From NCBI RefSeq assembly GCF_021404405.1, contig NZ_JABFTV010000001.1, forward strand, positions 496,001 to 560,000: DNA of 64,000 nucleotides, written 5' to 3'. Position 1 is the first letter of the stretch. Each line of letters starts with the position of its first letter. Shown piece after piece: positions 1 to 8,541 of this stretch. The notes under the pieces are model-generated. The model was given only the letters and a program-made list of their open reading frames with translations, was not told where the DNA came from and ran no database searches. The stretch is from Billgrantia aerodenitrificans. GTDB taxonomy: Bacteria; Pseudomonadota; Gammaproteobacteria; Pseudomonadales; Halomonadaceae. The translations under genes and the position numbers were made by a program.

Positions 1-23
1 CGGACGGGGCGGTCAGGGCCGAG

Positions 24-422
24 GTGCGGAGAACGGTCGTGCCGCATGTTGAAGAGGGCAGCCGCATCGGCATGGCAACTCGTGTGCTGGGCAATCTTAT
101 CGCTCGCGAGCCGGTCGTGATCAAGGGCAGCATAGAGGGCGCCGTCATCGCCCAGGACCATCATGTCATGGTGACGATGAGCGGCAGGGTATCCTCACAC
201 TTGGAAGGTCGCGAGGTCAGCGTCGATGGGCAGGTGGCGGGCGTGGTCAAGGCCGGGGACAAGCTCACGCTGCTGTCGCGGGCTCGCGTCGAGGGGAGCC
301 TGGCGGCCGAGCGTCTCGAGTGCCTCGCCGGTGCCCACATCCGAGGGGAAGTCGCGGCGCTGGGGCTGTCCGGTGGGGCAACGCTGGTGGCCTGTGCCCA
401 GGCCGAGCCGGGCTTACCCTGA
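24..422 (+). CDS. bactofilin / polymer-forming cytoskeletal protein (5' end uncertain)
   Basis: The protein is built of short beta-helix-like turns with regularly spaced Gly and Val (IKGSIEGAV, MSGRVSSHLEG, VDGQVAGVV, VEGSLAAE, HIRGEVAAL), the pattern of the bactofilin (DUF583) family, which forms cytoskeletal filaments. The listed start is a GTG. The reading frame stays open to the left edge of the window, so the true start may lie outside and this may be only the C-terminal part. It is followed after 66 bp by scpA, with no clear terminator between. The family call rests on repeat character, not on a unique motif. Confidence 0.6.
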   Translation: MRRTVVPHVEEGSRIGMATRVLGNLIAREPVVIKGSIEGAVIAQDHHVMVTMSGRVSSHLEGREVSVDGQVAGVVKAGDKLTLLSRARVEGSLAAERLECLAGAHIRGEVAALGLSGGATLVACAQAEPGLP

Positions 423-488
423 TCCTGCACTCTTGCTAGACTGAGTGATCGACCTTCAGACCAGCCCAGCCGAGAGGCCAGCCCCCGC

Positions 489-1508
489 GTGAGCGAGACG
501 CCCCCCACGGCTGTTGCCGAGCAGCCGGCCGCGAGCGACGCCGAGACCCAGTCGGCGGTGATGGCGCGGCTGTTCGACGAGCCGATCACCGAGCTTCCCG
601 AGGATCTCTACATCCCGCCGGAGGCGCTGCGCATCTTCCTCGAAGCGTTCGAGGGGCCGCTCGACCTGTTGCTCTATCTCATTCGCCGCCAAAATCTGGA
701 TATCCTGGCCATCGACGTGGCAGCCATCACGCGCCAGTACATCGAGTACGTGGAGCTGATGAAGGCGATGGAGATCGAACTGGCAGGGGAGTACCTGCTG
801 ATGGCGGCGATGCTGGCCGAAATCAAGTCGCGCACCTTGCTGCCGCGCCCCCCGAAAGAGGGGGGCGACGAGGCGGAGGAGGACCCCCGCGCCGAATTGA
901 TCCGCCGCCTGCAGGAATACGAGCAGCTCAAGAGTGCTGCCGAGGCGCTGGCCGAGCTGCCGCGGGTGGGGCGCGACTGGTTCCCGGCGCGGGCGGCGCT
1001 GCCGCCATTGCAGGCCCGGGTGATCCATCCCGAGGTGGAGCTCGACGAGCTGCTCGGTGCGCTGGCCGGCATCCTGCGTCGTGCCGAGCTCAACCAGGCT
1101 CACCAGGTGGGGCGCGAAGTGCTCTCGACCCGGGAGCGCATGTTGGCCATCATGGATCGCCTGAACCACGAACACTACACCCCCTTCGAGGCACTGTTCA
1201 CGCTGGAGGAGGGGCGCGCGGGGGTGATCGTCACCTTCATGGCCATACTCGAGCTGGCCAAGGAAGCAATGATCGAGATCGTGCAGAATGCGCCGCTGTC
1301 GCCGATCCACGTGCGCGCCCGGGCGCCGCGGGAGTACAGCGAGGAAGCGGCCTTTGACGACGATGGGGCCGACGTCGAAAGTCCCTTTGCCGAAAGTCCT
1401 TTTGTCGAGAGTCCCTGTGCCGAAGGGCCCGATTTTGAGGAGCCCGGTTTTGAAGAGTCAGGCGCCGAAAGGGAGGAGAGCATGTCCCGGGGAGATGACC
1501 GCTCATGA
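489..1508 (+). CDS. scpA: segregation and condensation protein A
   Basis: ScpA is the kleisin subunit that bridges SMC heads together with ScpB during chromosome condensation. The N-terminal kleisin signature is clear around residues 50-110 (FEGPLDLLLYLIRRQNLDI, then MAAMLAEIKSRTLLP). The start is GTG, with a GAGAGG upstream at somewhat long spacing. At 339 aa it is longer than typical ScpA. The excess is an acidic tail from about residue 285 with imperfect ESPF/ESPC/EEPGF repeats. It overlaps scpB by 4 nt (ATGA), so the two are probably translationally coupled. Confidence 0.93.
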   Translation: MSETPPTAVAEQPAASDAETQSAVMARLFDEPITELPEDLYIPPEALRIFLEAFEGPLDLLLYLIRRQNLDILAIDVAAITRQYIEYVELMKAMEIELAGEYLLMAAMLAEIKSRTLLPRPPKEGGDEAEEDPRAELIRRLQEYEQLKSAAEALAELPRVGRDWFPARAALPPLQARVIHPEVELDELLGALAGILRRAELNQAHQVGREVLSTRERMLAIMDRLNHEHYTPFEALFTLEEGRAGVIVTFMAILELAKEAMIEIVQNAPLSPIHVRARAPREYSEEAAFDDDGADVESPFAESPFVESPCAEGPDFEEPGFEESGAEREESMSRGDDRS

Positions 1509-2404
1509 CCGCCATGGAGCTGCCCGACAGCCTCGATGAAATTCTCGAGGCGGCACTGCTGGCAGCGGCCGAGCCGCTGTCGCTGGAGCGGCTCGAGGGT
1601 CTGTTCGACGACCATGAGCGGCCTCAGCGGCGCAGCCTGCGCGAGGCGCTCGAGCGGGTGGGGCTGCGCCACGAGCGGGGGGCGCTCGAGCTGATCGAAA
1701 CCGCTTCTGGCTACCAGTTGCGCATTCGTCCACGGCTTTCGCCCTGGGTGTCGCGGCTGTGGGATGAGCGCCCGCAGCGCTATTCCCGGGCGCTGCTGGA
1801 GACTCTGGCGCTGATCGCCTATCGTCAGCCGGTGACCCGCGGCGATATCGAGGAGGTGCGCGGTGTGGCGGTGAGTAGTTCGATCATGCGCACCCTGGCC
1901 GAACGCGGCTGGATTCGCGTGGTCGGACAGCGTGACGTGCCCGGGCGGCCGGCGGTTTACGCCACCACGCGGCAGTTCCTCGACGACTTCGGTCTCAAGA
2001 CCCTGGACGAGCTGCCGCCCATGCATGAACTCAAGGGCATGGCCGAGCCGCTGTTCGAGGACGAGGCGCCGCCACCGCCCAGCCCCCTGCTGGAGCAGGC
2101 CGGCGAGGCGGCGAGCGGTGACGAGGATGAAACCGAGGACGTTACGCTCGACGACATCGAAGACGATTCGTTCGACGACGAGGCGTTCGACGACGAACCC
2201 ATGGACGAGCGTATCGCCGCAGAGGCTACGCTTGACCCAACGACGGCCGGGATGGCCGACGAAACACACGCCGGGAAGGCGTCCGACAGGCCGGGACTGA
2301 GCTTCGCCGATCTCGAAGCGCGCCTGGCCGAACGTGCCCGCACCAGCGTCGACGATGACGGCGGAGCGGGGGCGGAATCCACCGTAGACGAGAAGTCAGA
2401 ATGA
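1505..2404 (+). CDS. scpB: segregation and condensation protein B
   Basis: ScpB dimers bind the ScpA linker and regulate the SMC complex. The two winged-helix domains occupy about residues 10-175; the segment [19 protein letters not shown] followed by [16 protein letters not shown] is diagnostic. Beyond residue 180 there is a long acidic, low-complexity tail rich in DE/DD runs, likely disordered. The ATG overlaps the scpA stop (ATGA), and the stop overlaps the rluB start (ATGA) in the same way, so scpA-scpB-rluB forms one tightly coupled operon. Confidence 0.93.
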   Translation: MTAMELPDSLDEILEAALLAAAEPLSLERLEGLFDDHERPQRRSLREALERVGLRHERGALELIETASGYQLRIRPRLSPWVSRLWDERPQRYSRALLETLALIAYRQPVTRGDIEEVRGVAVSSSIMRTLAERGWIRVVGQRDVPGRPAVYATTRQFLDDFGLKTLDELPPMHELKGMAEPLFEDEAPPPPSPLLEQAGEAASGDEDETEDVTLDDIEDDSFDDEAFDDEPMDERIAAEATLDPTTAGMADETHAGKASDRPGLSFADLEARLAERARTSVDDDGGAGAESTVDEKSE

Positions 2405-3267
2405 CGAGCAACACGGAAAAACTGCAGAAGGTTCTGGCCCGCGCCGGACTGGGCTCGCGCCGCGAGATGGAAGCGGCCATTGAGGCCGGTCGCGTCAAGG
2501 TCAACGGCAAGGTCGCCACTCTCGGCGACCGCATCGAGATGCGCGACCGCGTCAGCTTCGACGACCGCCCGGTGACCCTGCGCGGGGCCGAGGAGACGCC
2601 GCGCCGCGTGATCATGTACAACAAGCCGGAAGGCGAGCTGTGCACGCGCAAGGATCCGGAAGGCCGCCGCACGGTGTTCGAACGCCTGCCGCGCCTGAAG
2701 GGCGAGCGCTGGATCGCCATCGGCCGTCTCGACATCAACACCAGCGGCCTGCTGCTGTTCACCACCGACGGCGAGTTGGCCAACCGGCTGATGCATCCCA
2801 GCACCCAGGTCGAGCGCGAGTACGCCGTGCGCGTGATGGGGGAGGTGCGCAAGGAGCACGTGGTGGCCATGGTCGAGGGCGTGATGCTCGAAGACGGGCC
2901 GGCGCGTTTCACCGACGTCCAGGAGTTCGGCGGCGAAGGTATCAATACCTGGTTCCACGTGGTGATCACGGAAGGGCGCAACCGTGAGGTGCGGCGGCTG
3001 TGGGAGTCCCAGGGACTGACGGTGAGCCGGCTCAAGCGGGTGCGCTACGGCAACATCTTCCTCGACAAGCGGGCCAAGGCGGGGGAGTGGGTTGAGCTGT
3101 CCCAGGACGAGATCGACGACCTGGCGCTCTCCGCCGGCATGGAACCGCGCAAGGTGCCCGAGCTCACCCCGGATGAGAAGAACCGCTGGAGCCGCGACAA
3201 GAACAAGCGGCGCCCGGTGCAGGCGATGCGTAAGCCCAAGAGCACCAAGAGCCCCAAAGGGCGTTAG
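2401..3267 (+). CDS. rluB: 23S rRNA pseudouridine synthase RluB
   Basis: Converts a specific uridine in helix 80-93 of 23S rRNA (U2605 in E. coli) to pseudouridine. An N-terminal S4 RNA-binding domain (residues about 3-60, [20 protein letters not shown]) precedes the RsuA-type catalytic domain, with the catalytic Asp in [14 protein letters not shown]. The C-terminus (about residue 250 on) is a short basic tail of [15 protein letters not shown] type, usual for RluB. It is the third gene of the scpAB-rluB operon, a common arrangement in gammaproteobacteria. Confidence 0.9.
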   Translation: MTSNTEKLQKVLARAGLGSRREMEAAIEAGRVKVNGKVATLGDRIEMRDRVSFDDRPVTLRGAEETPRRVIMYNKPEGELCTRKDPEGRRTVFERLPRLKGERWIAIGRLDINTSGLLLFTTDGELANRLMHPSTQVEREYAVRVMGEVRKEHVVAMVEGVMLEDGPARFTDVQEFGGEGINTWFHVVITEGRNREVRRLWESQGLTVSRLKRVRYGNIFLDKRAKAGEWVELSQDEIDDLALSAGMEPRKVPELTPDEKNRWSRDKNKRRPVQAMRKPKSTKSPKGR

Positions 3268-3278
3268 GCCTTGCATGA

Positions 3279-3313
3279 GAGCATGCCCGCGCTTTCCCGG
3301 CGCGGGCATGCTC
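3279..3313 (+). terminator. 13-bp hairpin downstream of rluB
   Basis: Arms 3279-3291 and 3301-3313 are perfect reverse complements (GAGCATGCCCGCG) with a 9-nt loop. The expected T-run does not follow directly; an A-rich stretch comes instead. It probably ends or attenuates the scpAB-rluB transcript, but is not a canonical intrinsic terminator. Confidence 0.55.
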
Positions 3314-3378
3314 GCCTAAAGTCAAAAAAGTCCTTGCCAGTGAAGGGTGTGATCAGTAATATCTGCACCCGTTCGGAA

Positions 3379-3454
3379 GGGTCGTTAGCTCAGTTGGTAG
3401 AGCAGTTGGCTTTTAACCAATTGGTCGTAGGTTCGAATCCTACACGACCCACCA
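3379..3454 (+). tRNA. tRNA-Lys (anticodon TTT), copy 1
   Basis: A 76-nt cloverleaf with acceptor stem GGGTCGT/ACGACCC, a D-arm (TTAGCTCAGTTGGTAGAGC), anticodon loop CTTTTAA with TTT at 3412-3414, a T-arm containing GGTTCGAATCC, and an encoded CCA end. It is nearly identical to E. coli tRNA-Lys as I remember it. Confidence 0.98.
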
Positions 3455-3485
3455 TTCCGGACCTGGAAGCTTGTTTGCAAGTGCT

Positions 3486-3561
3486 GGGTCGTTAGCTCAG
3501 TTGGTAGAGCAGTTGGCTTTTAACCAATTGGTCGTAGGTTCGAATCCTACACGACCCACCA
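3486..3561 (+). tRNA. tRNA-Lys (anticodon TTT), copy 2
   Basis: Identical over all 76 nt to the copy that ends at 3454, and separated from it by a 31-nt spacer. It carries the same encoded CCA. Both are followed by one intrinsic terminator, so they are probably processed from a single transcript. Confidence 0.98.
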
Positions 3562-3567
3562 GATTCC

Positions 3568-3600
3568 ACGCCCCTGGCTCTTCGAGTCGGGGGCGTTTTT
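3568..3600 (+). terminator. intrinsic terminator of the tRNA-Lys pair
   Basis: Arms 3568-3580 and 3584-3596 pair (ACGCCCC...GGGGCGT outer stem, with wobble inside), and a TTTTT run follows at 3596-3600. This is a canonical Rho-independent terminator. Confidence 0.85.
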
Positions 3601-3601
3601 G

Positions 3602-3781
3602 TCATGGCTCTACCCTCGATAGTGTGATGTAAGCCAAGAGGTGGTGTAGAATAATAGGATGGGCTGCGATGGCGAGAGACGCCGACGACAGCCTCAGGCG
3701 CATCGCCCGTACGGAGCGTACGGTTCACGGTGCACCCGGTACACGCAGGGGGAGCCCCTGCCAGTCACGGTGGTAGACACG
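3602..3781 (+). promoter_or_regulatory. nadA upstream region / structured 5' leader
   Basis: A 180-bp gap before nadA. A -10-like TAGAAT lies at 3647-3652, without a convincing -35. Downstream are two short hairpins, each closed by a GAG triloop: CCGTACG-GAG-CGTACGG (3707-3723) and CAGGGG-GAG-CCCCTG (3746-3760). I do not recognise a known NAD riboswitch here. The open reading extension upstream of the nadA ATG is not conserved NadA sequence. Confidence 0.35.
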
Positions 3782-4810
3782 ATGACGATCATGACTTCCC
3801 GAATCGAGGTGCGTGAACACCTCGCCCGCGCCTACTGTCCGACCCGTATTCCGGCCGAGGACGAGGCCCGTATCGACGAGATCAAGCGCCTGCTCGAGCT
3901 GCACAACGCGGTGCTCGTCGCTCATTACTATACCGACGATGCGATTCAGCAGCTGGCCGAGGAGACCGGCGGCTGCGTGGCCGACTCGCTGGAGATGGCC
4001 CGCTTCGGCGCGCGTCACGACGCCGACACCCTGGTGGTGGCCGGTGTGCGTTTCATGGGCGAGACAGCCAAGATCCTGTCGCCCGAGAAGCGTGTGCTGA
4101 TGCCCACCCTGGAAGCGACCTGCTCGCTCGACATCGGCTGCCCGGCCGACGAGTTCAGCGCCTTCTGCGACCAGCACCCCGATCGTACCGTGGTGGTCTA
4201 TGCCAACACCTCGGCGGCGGTGAAGGCACGTGCCGACTGGGTGGTGACCTCCTCCATCGCAGTGGACGTCATCGAGCATCTGCAGGCGCGCGGCGAGAAG
4301 ATCCTGTGGGCACCGGACAAGCACCTGGGTGGCTACATCCAGCAGAAGACCGGTGCCGACATGCTGCTGTGGGACGGTGCCTGTATCGTCCACGAGGAGT
4401 TCAAGGCCAAGGGCATCGAGGACCTCAAGGCCCTCTATCCCGAAGCCGCCGTGCTGGTACATCCCGAGTCGCCGGCTTCGGTGGTGGCGCTGGCCGACGT
4501 GGCCGGTTCGACCTCGCAGCTGATCAAAGCGGCCAAGGAGCTGCCGAACGACAAGCTGATCGTGGCCACCGACCGCGGCATCTTCTTCAAGATGCAGCAG
4601 ATGGTGCCCGAGAAGACCCTGTTCGAGGCGCCTACCGCCGGCAACGGCGCGACCTGCAAGAGCTGCGCCCACTGCCCGTGGATGGCGATGAATGCCCTCG
4701 ACAACCTGGCCGGCGCCCTGCGCGAGGGCAGCGGCGAGATCTTCGTCGACGCCGAGCTGCGCCGGGCCGCGCTCAAGCCGCTGGAGCGCATGCTCAACTT
4801 CCAGAAGTAA
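3782..4810 (+). CDS. nadA: quinolinate synthase A
   Basis: Condenses iminoaspartate with dihydroxyacetone phosphate to quinolinate in de novo NAD synthesis, using a [4Fe-4S] cluster. The sequence is strongly E. coli-like: [49 protein letters not shown], and the three cluster cysteines in the contexts [20 protein letters not shown] and [10 protein letters not shown] chose ATG 3782 (342 aa) because upstream residues are Arg-rich and unlike NadA; ATG 3791 is a second option. nadC lies in the same window at about 24.3 kb; nadB is not here. Confidence 0.95.
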   Translation: MTIMTSRIEVREHLARAYCPTRIPAEDEARIDEIKRLLELHNAVLVAHYYTDDAIQQLAEETGGCVADSLEMARFGARHDADTLVVAGVRFMGETAKILSPEKRVLMPTLEATCSLDIGCPADEFSAFCDQHPDRTVVVYANTSAAVKARADWVVTSSIAVDVIEHLQARGEKILWAPDKHLGGYIQQKTGADMLLWDGACIVHEEFKAKGIEDLKALYPEAAVLVHPESPASVVALADVAGSTSQLIKAAKELPNDKLIVATDRGIFFKMQQMVPEKTLFEAPTAGNGATCKSCAHCPWMAMNALDNLAGALREGSGEIFVDAELRRAALKPLERMLNFQK

Positions 4811-4840
4811 AAAGAGGCAGCGTTCTACCTTACGACCTCG

Positions 4841-4868
4841 AGGCCCGCGCACCAGCGCGGGCCTTTTT
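4841..4868 (+). terminator. intrinsic terminator of nadA
   Basis: Perfect 10-bp stem AGGCCCGCGC (4841-4850) / GCGCGGGCCT (4855-4864), loop ACCA, then TTTTT at 4864-4868. It sits between the convergent nadA and the M48 protease gene. The T-run favours termination of the plus-strand transcript. Confidence 0.88.
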
Positions 4869-4869
4869 G

Positions 4870-6327
4870 TTACCTGAATTTTTCCATTGTCTCGCGATAC
4901 CCAACAAAGGCCTCGCGCCGCTGCTCGATGCGCGCCAGGGCGTTGCTGTCGCCGCTTTGCTCGGCAACCTGACGCGCCACGTCGAGCTGGCGAATGGCGC
5001 GCTGGATGTCCCCGGTGAGCTGCATGTGCTCGGCCCGGGCCAGATGCCCCCAGGCCTCACGTCCGCTACGCCCGGCGGCTTCGGCAAGCAGGGCGAAGAC
5101 CTGCGGATCCTCGGAGCGACGCTCGGAGAGGTCGCGCAGGATGCGATAGGCTTCGTTGGGGTCATGCTGCAGCAGCGCCTCGCCCAGGGTGCGGGTGGCC
5201 GGCATGTGGCCCGGCATCAGTCGCAGGATGCGTCGGCTGCGCTCGATGGCGTCTTCGTAGCGACCGGCCTGGAAGGCCACGTCGGCGGCGCTGGCAGGGA
5301 TGATGGCCAGGTCGGGCAACTCCCGGGCGATGGCATCGAGCTGGCTGAGGGCGGTATCGGTCTGACCGTTGTGGGCGGCGATCAGTGCGTCCAGGTAGCG
5401 CCGCACAGCTTGGGGGGCGTCGCCCTGGGCCAGGCGGGTCGCCGCCTGCTGCGGATCGCGCTGATTCACCGCCAGCAGAGCCCTGGCGCGCACCAGGTGG
5501 TAGCTTGGGTCGCCCTCGCGAGGGCGGATGGCCTCGAGCTGCGAGGCGCGGGCTTCGGCGTCGCTGATACGCGATTCGGTCAGCGGGTGGGTGAGCAGGA
5601 ACTCCGGCGGATTGCCGCCTTGCAGGCTCACCTGACGCTGCATGGCGCGGAACATCCTGACCATGGCTTCGGGGTCGAAGCCGGCCTGAGCCATGGTCTG
5701 CAGGCCGAGGCGGTCGGCCTCCTGCTCGAAGCGCCGCGAGTAGGCCAATTGATCTTGAATGAAGGCGGCCTGAGAGCCCATGGCGGCAGCGATGCCGGCA
5801 TCGCCGCCGCCGCTGGCAGCGATCAGCATGCCGGCCAGCATCGCGGCCATGGCTGGCAGTTGGGTCTGCTCGGCGCGGGCCTGGCCGCGGGCATAGTGAC
5901 GCTGCGACAGGTGGCCCAGCTCGTGGGCCAGCACCGAGGCGACTGCATCCTCCTCATCGGCGAAGGCGAACAGGCCGGCATTGACGCCGATCACCCCGCC
6001 CGGCACGGCGAAGGCATTGAGCGTCCGGCTGTCCACCAGTACCACCACCGAGCGAGTATCGGACAGGCCGCTGTGGGGCATCAGCCGGCCCAGCAGTGTT
6101 TCCACGTATTCCTGGGCGATGGGGTCTTGCCAGATAGGCGCCCGGGCATGGAACTGGCGCAGCCAGGCGCGACCCAGGCGAAACTCCTCGCCGGTCATGG
6201 CCTGGCTGGTGCCGGTCAGGCTGGGTAGACCATAGTCGTCCGTAGCAGTGGCAGGAGCGCCCAGGGTCAAGGCCAGCGTCAGGGCGGCAGCGCCAGCGGT
6301 CAGGCAGGTTCGGGTCTTGCGCAGCAT
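4870..6327 (-). CDS. bepA: periplasmic M48 metalloprotease with TPR region, BepA-like
   Basis: A BepA (YfgC)-type protease/chaperone for outer-membrane protein assembly at the BAM and LPS machinery. It has an N-terminal Sec signal (residues 1-28, ending near APATA), an M48 domain with the zinc motif HELGH (H135, E136, H139) and the third-ligand region FEQEADRLG, then TPR-like helices to residue 485. The length matches E. coli BepA. It is convergent with nadA and divergent from tusA. BamC, another component of the BAM machine, is encoded 3 kb away. Confidence 0.85.
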   Translation of the reverse strand: MLRKTRTCLTAGAAALTLALTLGAPATATDDYGLPSLTGTSQAMTGEEFRLGRAWLRQFHARAPIWQDPIAQEYVETLLGRLMPHSGLSDTRSVVVLVDSRTLNAFAVPGGVIGVNAGLFAFADEEDAVASVLAHELGHLSQRHYARGQARAEQTQLPAMAAMLAGMLIAASGGGDAGIAAAMGSQAAFIQDQLAYSRRFEQEADRLGLQTMAQAGFDPEAMVRMFRAMQRQVSLQGGNPPEFLLTHPLTESRISDAEARASQLEAIRPREGDPSYHLVRARALLAVNQRDPQQAATRLAQGDAPQAVRRYLDALIAAHNGQTDTALSQLDAIARELPDLAIIPASAADVAFQAGRYEDAIERSRRILRLMPGHMPATRTLGEALLQHDPNEAYRILRDLSERRSEDPQVFALLAEAAGRSGREAWGHLARAEHMQLTGDIQRAIRQLDVARQVAEQSGDSNALARIEQRREAFVGYRETMEKFR

Positions 6328-6461
6328 GTGCCAGTCTCGTTCGAAGCGTCGGTCGGTTTCTCTCCGACATTGATTCGGCCTGCAAAGTGCCTTTAAATCT
6401 CAAGGGTTTTACGCTTTCCTGCAAGGCAGCGTGAACCATCGGCATTTTCCCGGGAGACGAC

Positions 6462-6710
6462 ATGGCTGTGCAACCTGATGATGTACTCGATGCCTGCGGC
6501 CTACCTTGTCCGCTGCCTCTGCTCAAGGCGAAGCAGGCGCTGGCCCGGCTGAAGCCCGGCCAGGTGCTCGAGATCATGGCGACCGATGCCGGCTCCTGGC
6601 GCGACTTCGAGACCTTTGCCGACAACAGTATTCATGAACTGTTGCAGCGCGAAGAGCGCGGCGAGGTTTACCACTACTGGCTGCGCAAGGGCGAGGAGCT
6701 CGCTTCATGA
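6462..6710 (+). CDS. tusA: TusA-family sulfur carrier protein
   Basis: A small (82 aa) sulfurtransferase-like protein with the CPxP motif DACGLPCPLPLLKAKQAL; C16 corresponds to the persulfide-carrying Cys of TusA. The family shuttles sulfur for tRNA thiolation and molybdenum-cofactor enzymes. It overlaps the downstream AI-2E transporter gene by 4 nt (ATGA). A second cysteine at C12 is present, as in several TusA-like paralogues, so the exact subfamily is uncertain. Confidence 0.8.
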   Translation: MAVQPDDVLDACGLPCPLPLLKAKQALARLKPGQVLEIMATDAGSWRDFETFADNSIHELLQREERGEVYHYWLRKGEELAS

Positions 6711-7816
6711 CCTTGCGTGAGGTGTTCAAGGGCTGGATCGAGCACTACTTCTCGGACGAGGAAGCGGTGATCCTGTTGGTCCTGCTGGTGCTCGGCTTCG
6801 CCGTGGTGATCCTGTTCGGCCGCATGCTGGCGCCCTTCCTCACGGCGCTGGTGATCGCCTTTCTGCTGCAGGGCGGGGTCAATGCCCTGACCCGACAAGG
6901 CGTGCCCCATCTGCTGGCCGTGACGCTGATCTTCCTGGCCTTCATCGGGGTATTGCTGGCCCTGGCGTTCATCCTGATGCCGTTGATATGGAACCAGCTC
7001 GTGGGGCTGGTGCAGGAGACGCCACGTATCGTGGCCAGCGGGCAGCGCTGGCTCGATGACGTTCAGGAGCGTTATCCCACCCTGGTCACGCCGGATCAGG
7101 TGCAGGAGTGGATCGCGGTGGCGGGGCGTGAGCTGACCCAGTTCGGTCAGCGTGCCCTGACGCTTTCGCTGGCCTCGCTGGGCAACGTGCTGGCGCTGAT
7201 CATCTACCTGGTACTGGTGCCGATTCTGGTGTTCTTCCTGCTCAAGGATCGCGAGCAACTGGTCGACTTCACGCTCTCGCTGCTGCCGCAGCAGCGTACG
7301 CTGATGACGCGCATCTGGCAGGAGATGGATACCCAGATCGCCAACTACGTACGCGGCAAGTTCGTCGAGATCATCATCGTCGGCACGGTGTCGTTCTTTA
7401 CCTTCGCCTTCTTCGGCCTGCCCTATTCGGCACTGCTGGCCGTGCTGGTAGGGATCTCGGTGCTGGTGCCCTATATCGGTGCCGCCGTGGCCACCTTGCC
7501 GGTCGCCGCCGTGGCGGGGTTCCATTTCGGCATGAGCGAGCAGTTCCTCTATGTGCTGATCGCCTACGGCGTGATCCAGGCGCTGGACGGCAACGTGCTG
7601 GTGCCGATCCTGTTCTCCGAGGCGGTCAACCTGCATCCGGTGTCGATCATCGTGGCCGTGCTGTTCTTCGGTGGTATCTGGGGCTTCTGGGGCATCTTCT
7701 TTGCCATTCCGCTGGCGACGCTGCTCAAGGCGCTGGTGTATGCCTGGCCAAGGGGCATCCGGCAATACCACGACTCACAGCAGTCGGTGGAGCTGGAGCA
7801 ATCCGCCGAGGAGTGA
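6707..7816 (+). CDS. perM: AI-2E family transporter, PerM-like permease
   Basis: A 369-aa polytopic inner-membrane protein with about 7-8 hydrophobic segments. The family signature lies near VPILVFFLLKDREQLV, and there is a C-terminal membrane block rich in Gly and Val (VGISVLVPYIGAAVATLP). PerM-type members are often found next to bepA-like genes, as here. The substrate is not established; the family name comes from the AI-2 exporter TqsA, but that function should not be assumed. It is translationally coupled to tusA. Confidence 0.8.
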   Translation: MTLREVFKGWIEHYFSDEEAVILLVLLVLGFAVVILFGRMLAPFLTALVIAFLLQGGVNALTRQGVPHLLAVTLIFLAFIGVLLALAFILMPLIWNQLVGLVQETPRIVASGQRWLDDVQERYPTLVTPDQVQEWIAVAGRELTQFGQRALTLSLASLGNVLALIIYLVLVPILVFFLLKDREQLVDFTLSLLPQQRTLMTRIWQEMDTQIANYVRGKFVEIIIVGTVSFFTFAFFGLPYSALLAVLVGISVLVPYIGAAVATLPVAAVAGFHFGMSEQFLYVLIAYGVIQALDGNVLVPILFSEAVNLHPVSIIVAVLFFGGIWGFWGIFFAIPLATLLKALVYAWPRGIRQYHDSQQSVELEQSAEE

Positions 7817-7873
7817 TGGGCCAATGTCCGCCCGGCCACCGGCCGGGCGGAGCAAAACGCCCCTTGCGCTGTC

Positions 7874-8350
7874 TCACTTGCTGGCGTGGAGTTCCCGGGC
7901 GGCTTCCAGCACTTCCTGAGCGTGCCCATTGACCTTGACGCCGCGCCACTCGCGGGCGAGCTTGCCTTCGGCATCGATCAGGAAGGTGCTGCGTTCGATG
8001 CCGAGATGCTCCTTGCCGTAGAGCTTTTTCAGCTTGATGACGTCGAACAGCTTGCAGACTTCCTCGTCCTTGTCGGAAATCAGCTCGAAGTTGAAGGCCT
8101 GCTTGGTCTTGAAATTCTCCTGGGCGCGAATGCCATCCCGGGAAATGCCGAGGATGACCGTGTCGACGGCATCGAAGTCGGCCTTGCGGTCGCGAAAGTC
8201 GCCGCCCTCGGTGGTACAGCCGGGCGTGCTGGCCTTGGGGTAGAAGAAGATCACGACCTGACGCCCCTTGAACTGGCTGAGGGAGAGGGTGGTGTCGCCG
8301 GTGGCGGTGGCAGTGAAGTCGGGAACGGGCTGTCCGATGGCAAGCGTCAT
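7874..8350 (-). CDS. bcp: thioredoxin-dependent peroxiredoxin, BCP/PrxQ type
   Basis: Reduces hydroperoxides with a cysteine thiol. The thioredoxin-fold signature FFYPKASTPGCTTE carries the peroxidatic Cys at C45. The usual PrxQ resolving Cys five residues later is Gly here (TPGCTTEGG), so it may work as a 1-Cys enzyme or with another resolving partner; the only other Cys is in DEEVCKLF. I chose the ATG at 8350 (158 aa) because AGGAGG precedes it; an upstream in-frame extension lacks family similarity. It is divergent from dapA. Confidence 0.88.
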   Translation of the reverse strand: MTLAIGQPVPDFTATATGDTTLSLSQFKGRQVVIFFYPKASTPGCTTEGGDFRDRKADFDAVDTVILGISRDGIRAQENFKTKQAFNFELISDKDEEVCKLFDVIKLKKLYGKEHLGIERSTFLIDAEGKLAREWRGVKVNGHAQEVLEAARELHASK

Positions 8351-8541
8351 GACGCCTCCTGTGGTCGTTTGAAAGCGTTTCATTACACGCAGGTCGGCGT
8401 TCGCTGTCAAAGAGCCCGTCGGCGTGCTGTACAGGCCTGTGCGGCCTGAGTACCATTTACCCTTTGCTCGCGGCCGTGTCGAGCCATGGTCGTGGGTGCG
8501 GCAGAGCGCTATTGCGTGCTATTGCGTAGAGGAACGAGAGG

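Noticed and set aside
3379-3561. tRNA-associated integration site for a genomic island
   Set aside because: No integrase gene, no extra 3' tRNA fragment and no compositional shift follow the tRNA pair.
4306-6228. A 640-codon plus-strand frame across the end of nadA and antisense to the M48 protease
   Set aside because: It crosses a clear terminator and covers two well-identified genes in other frames.
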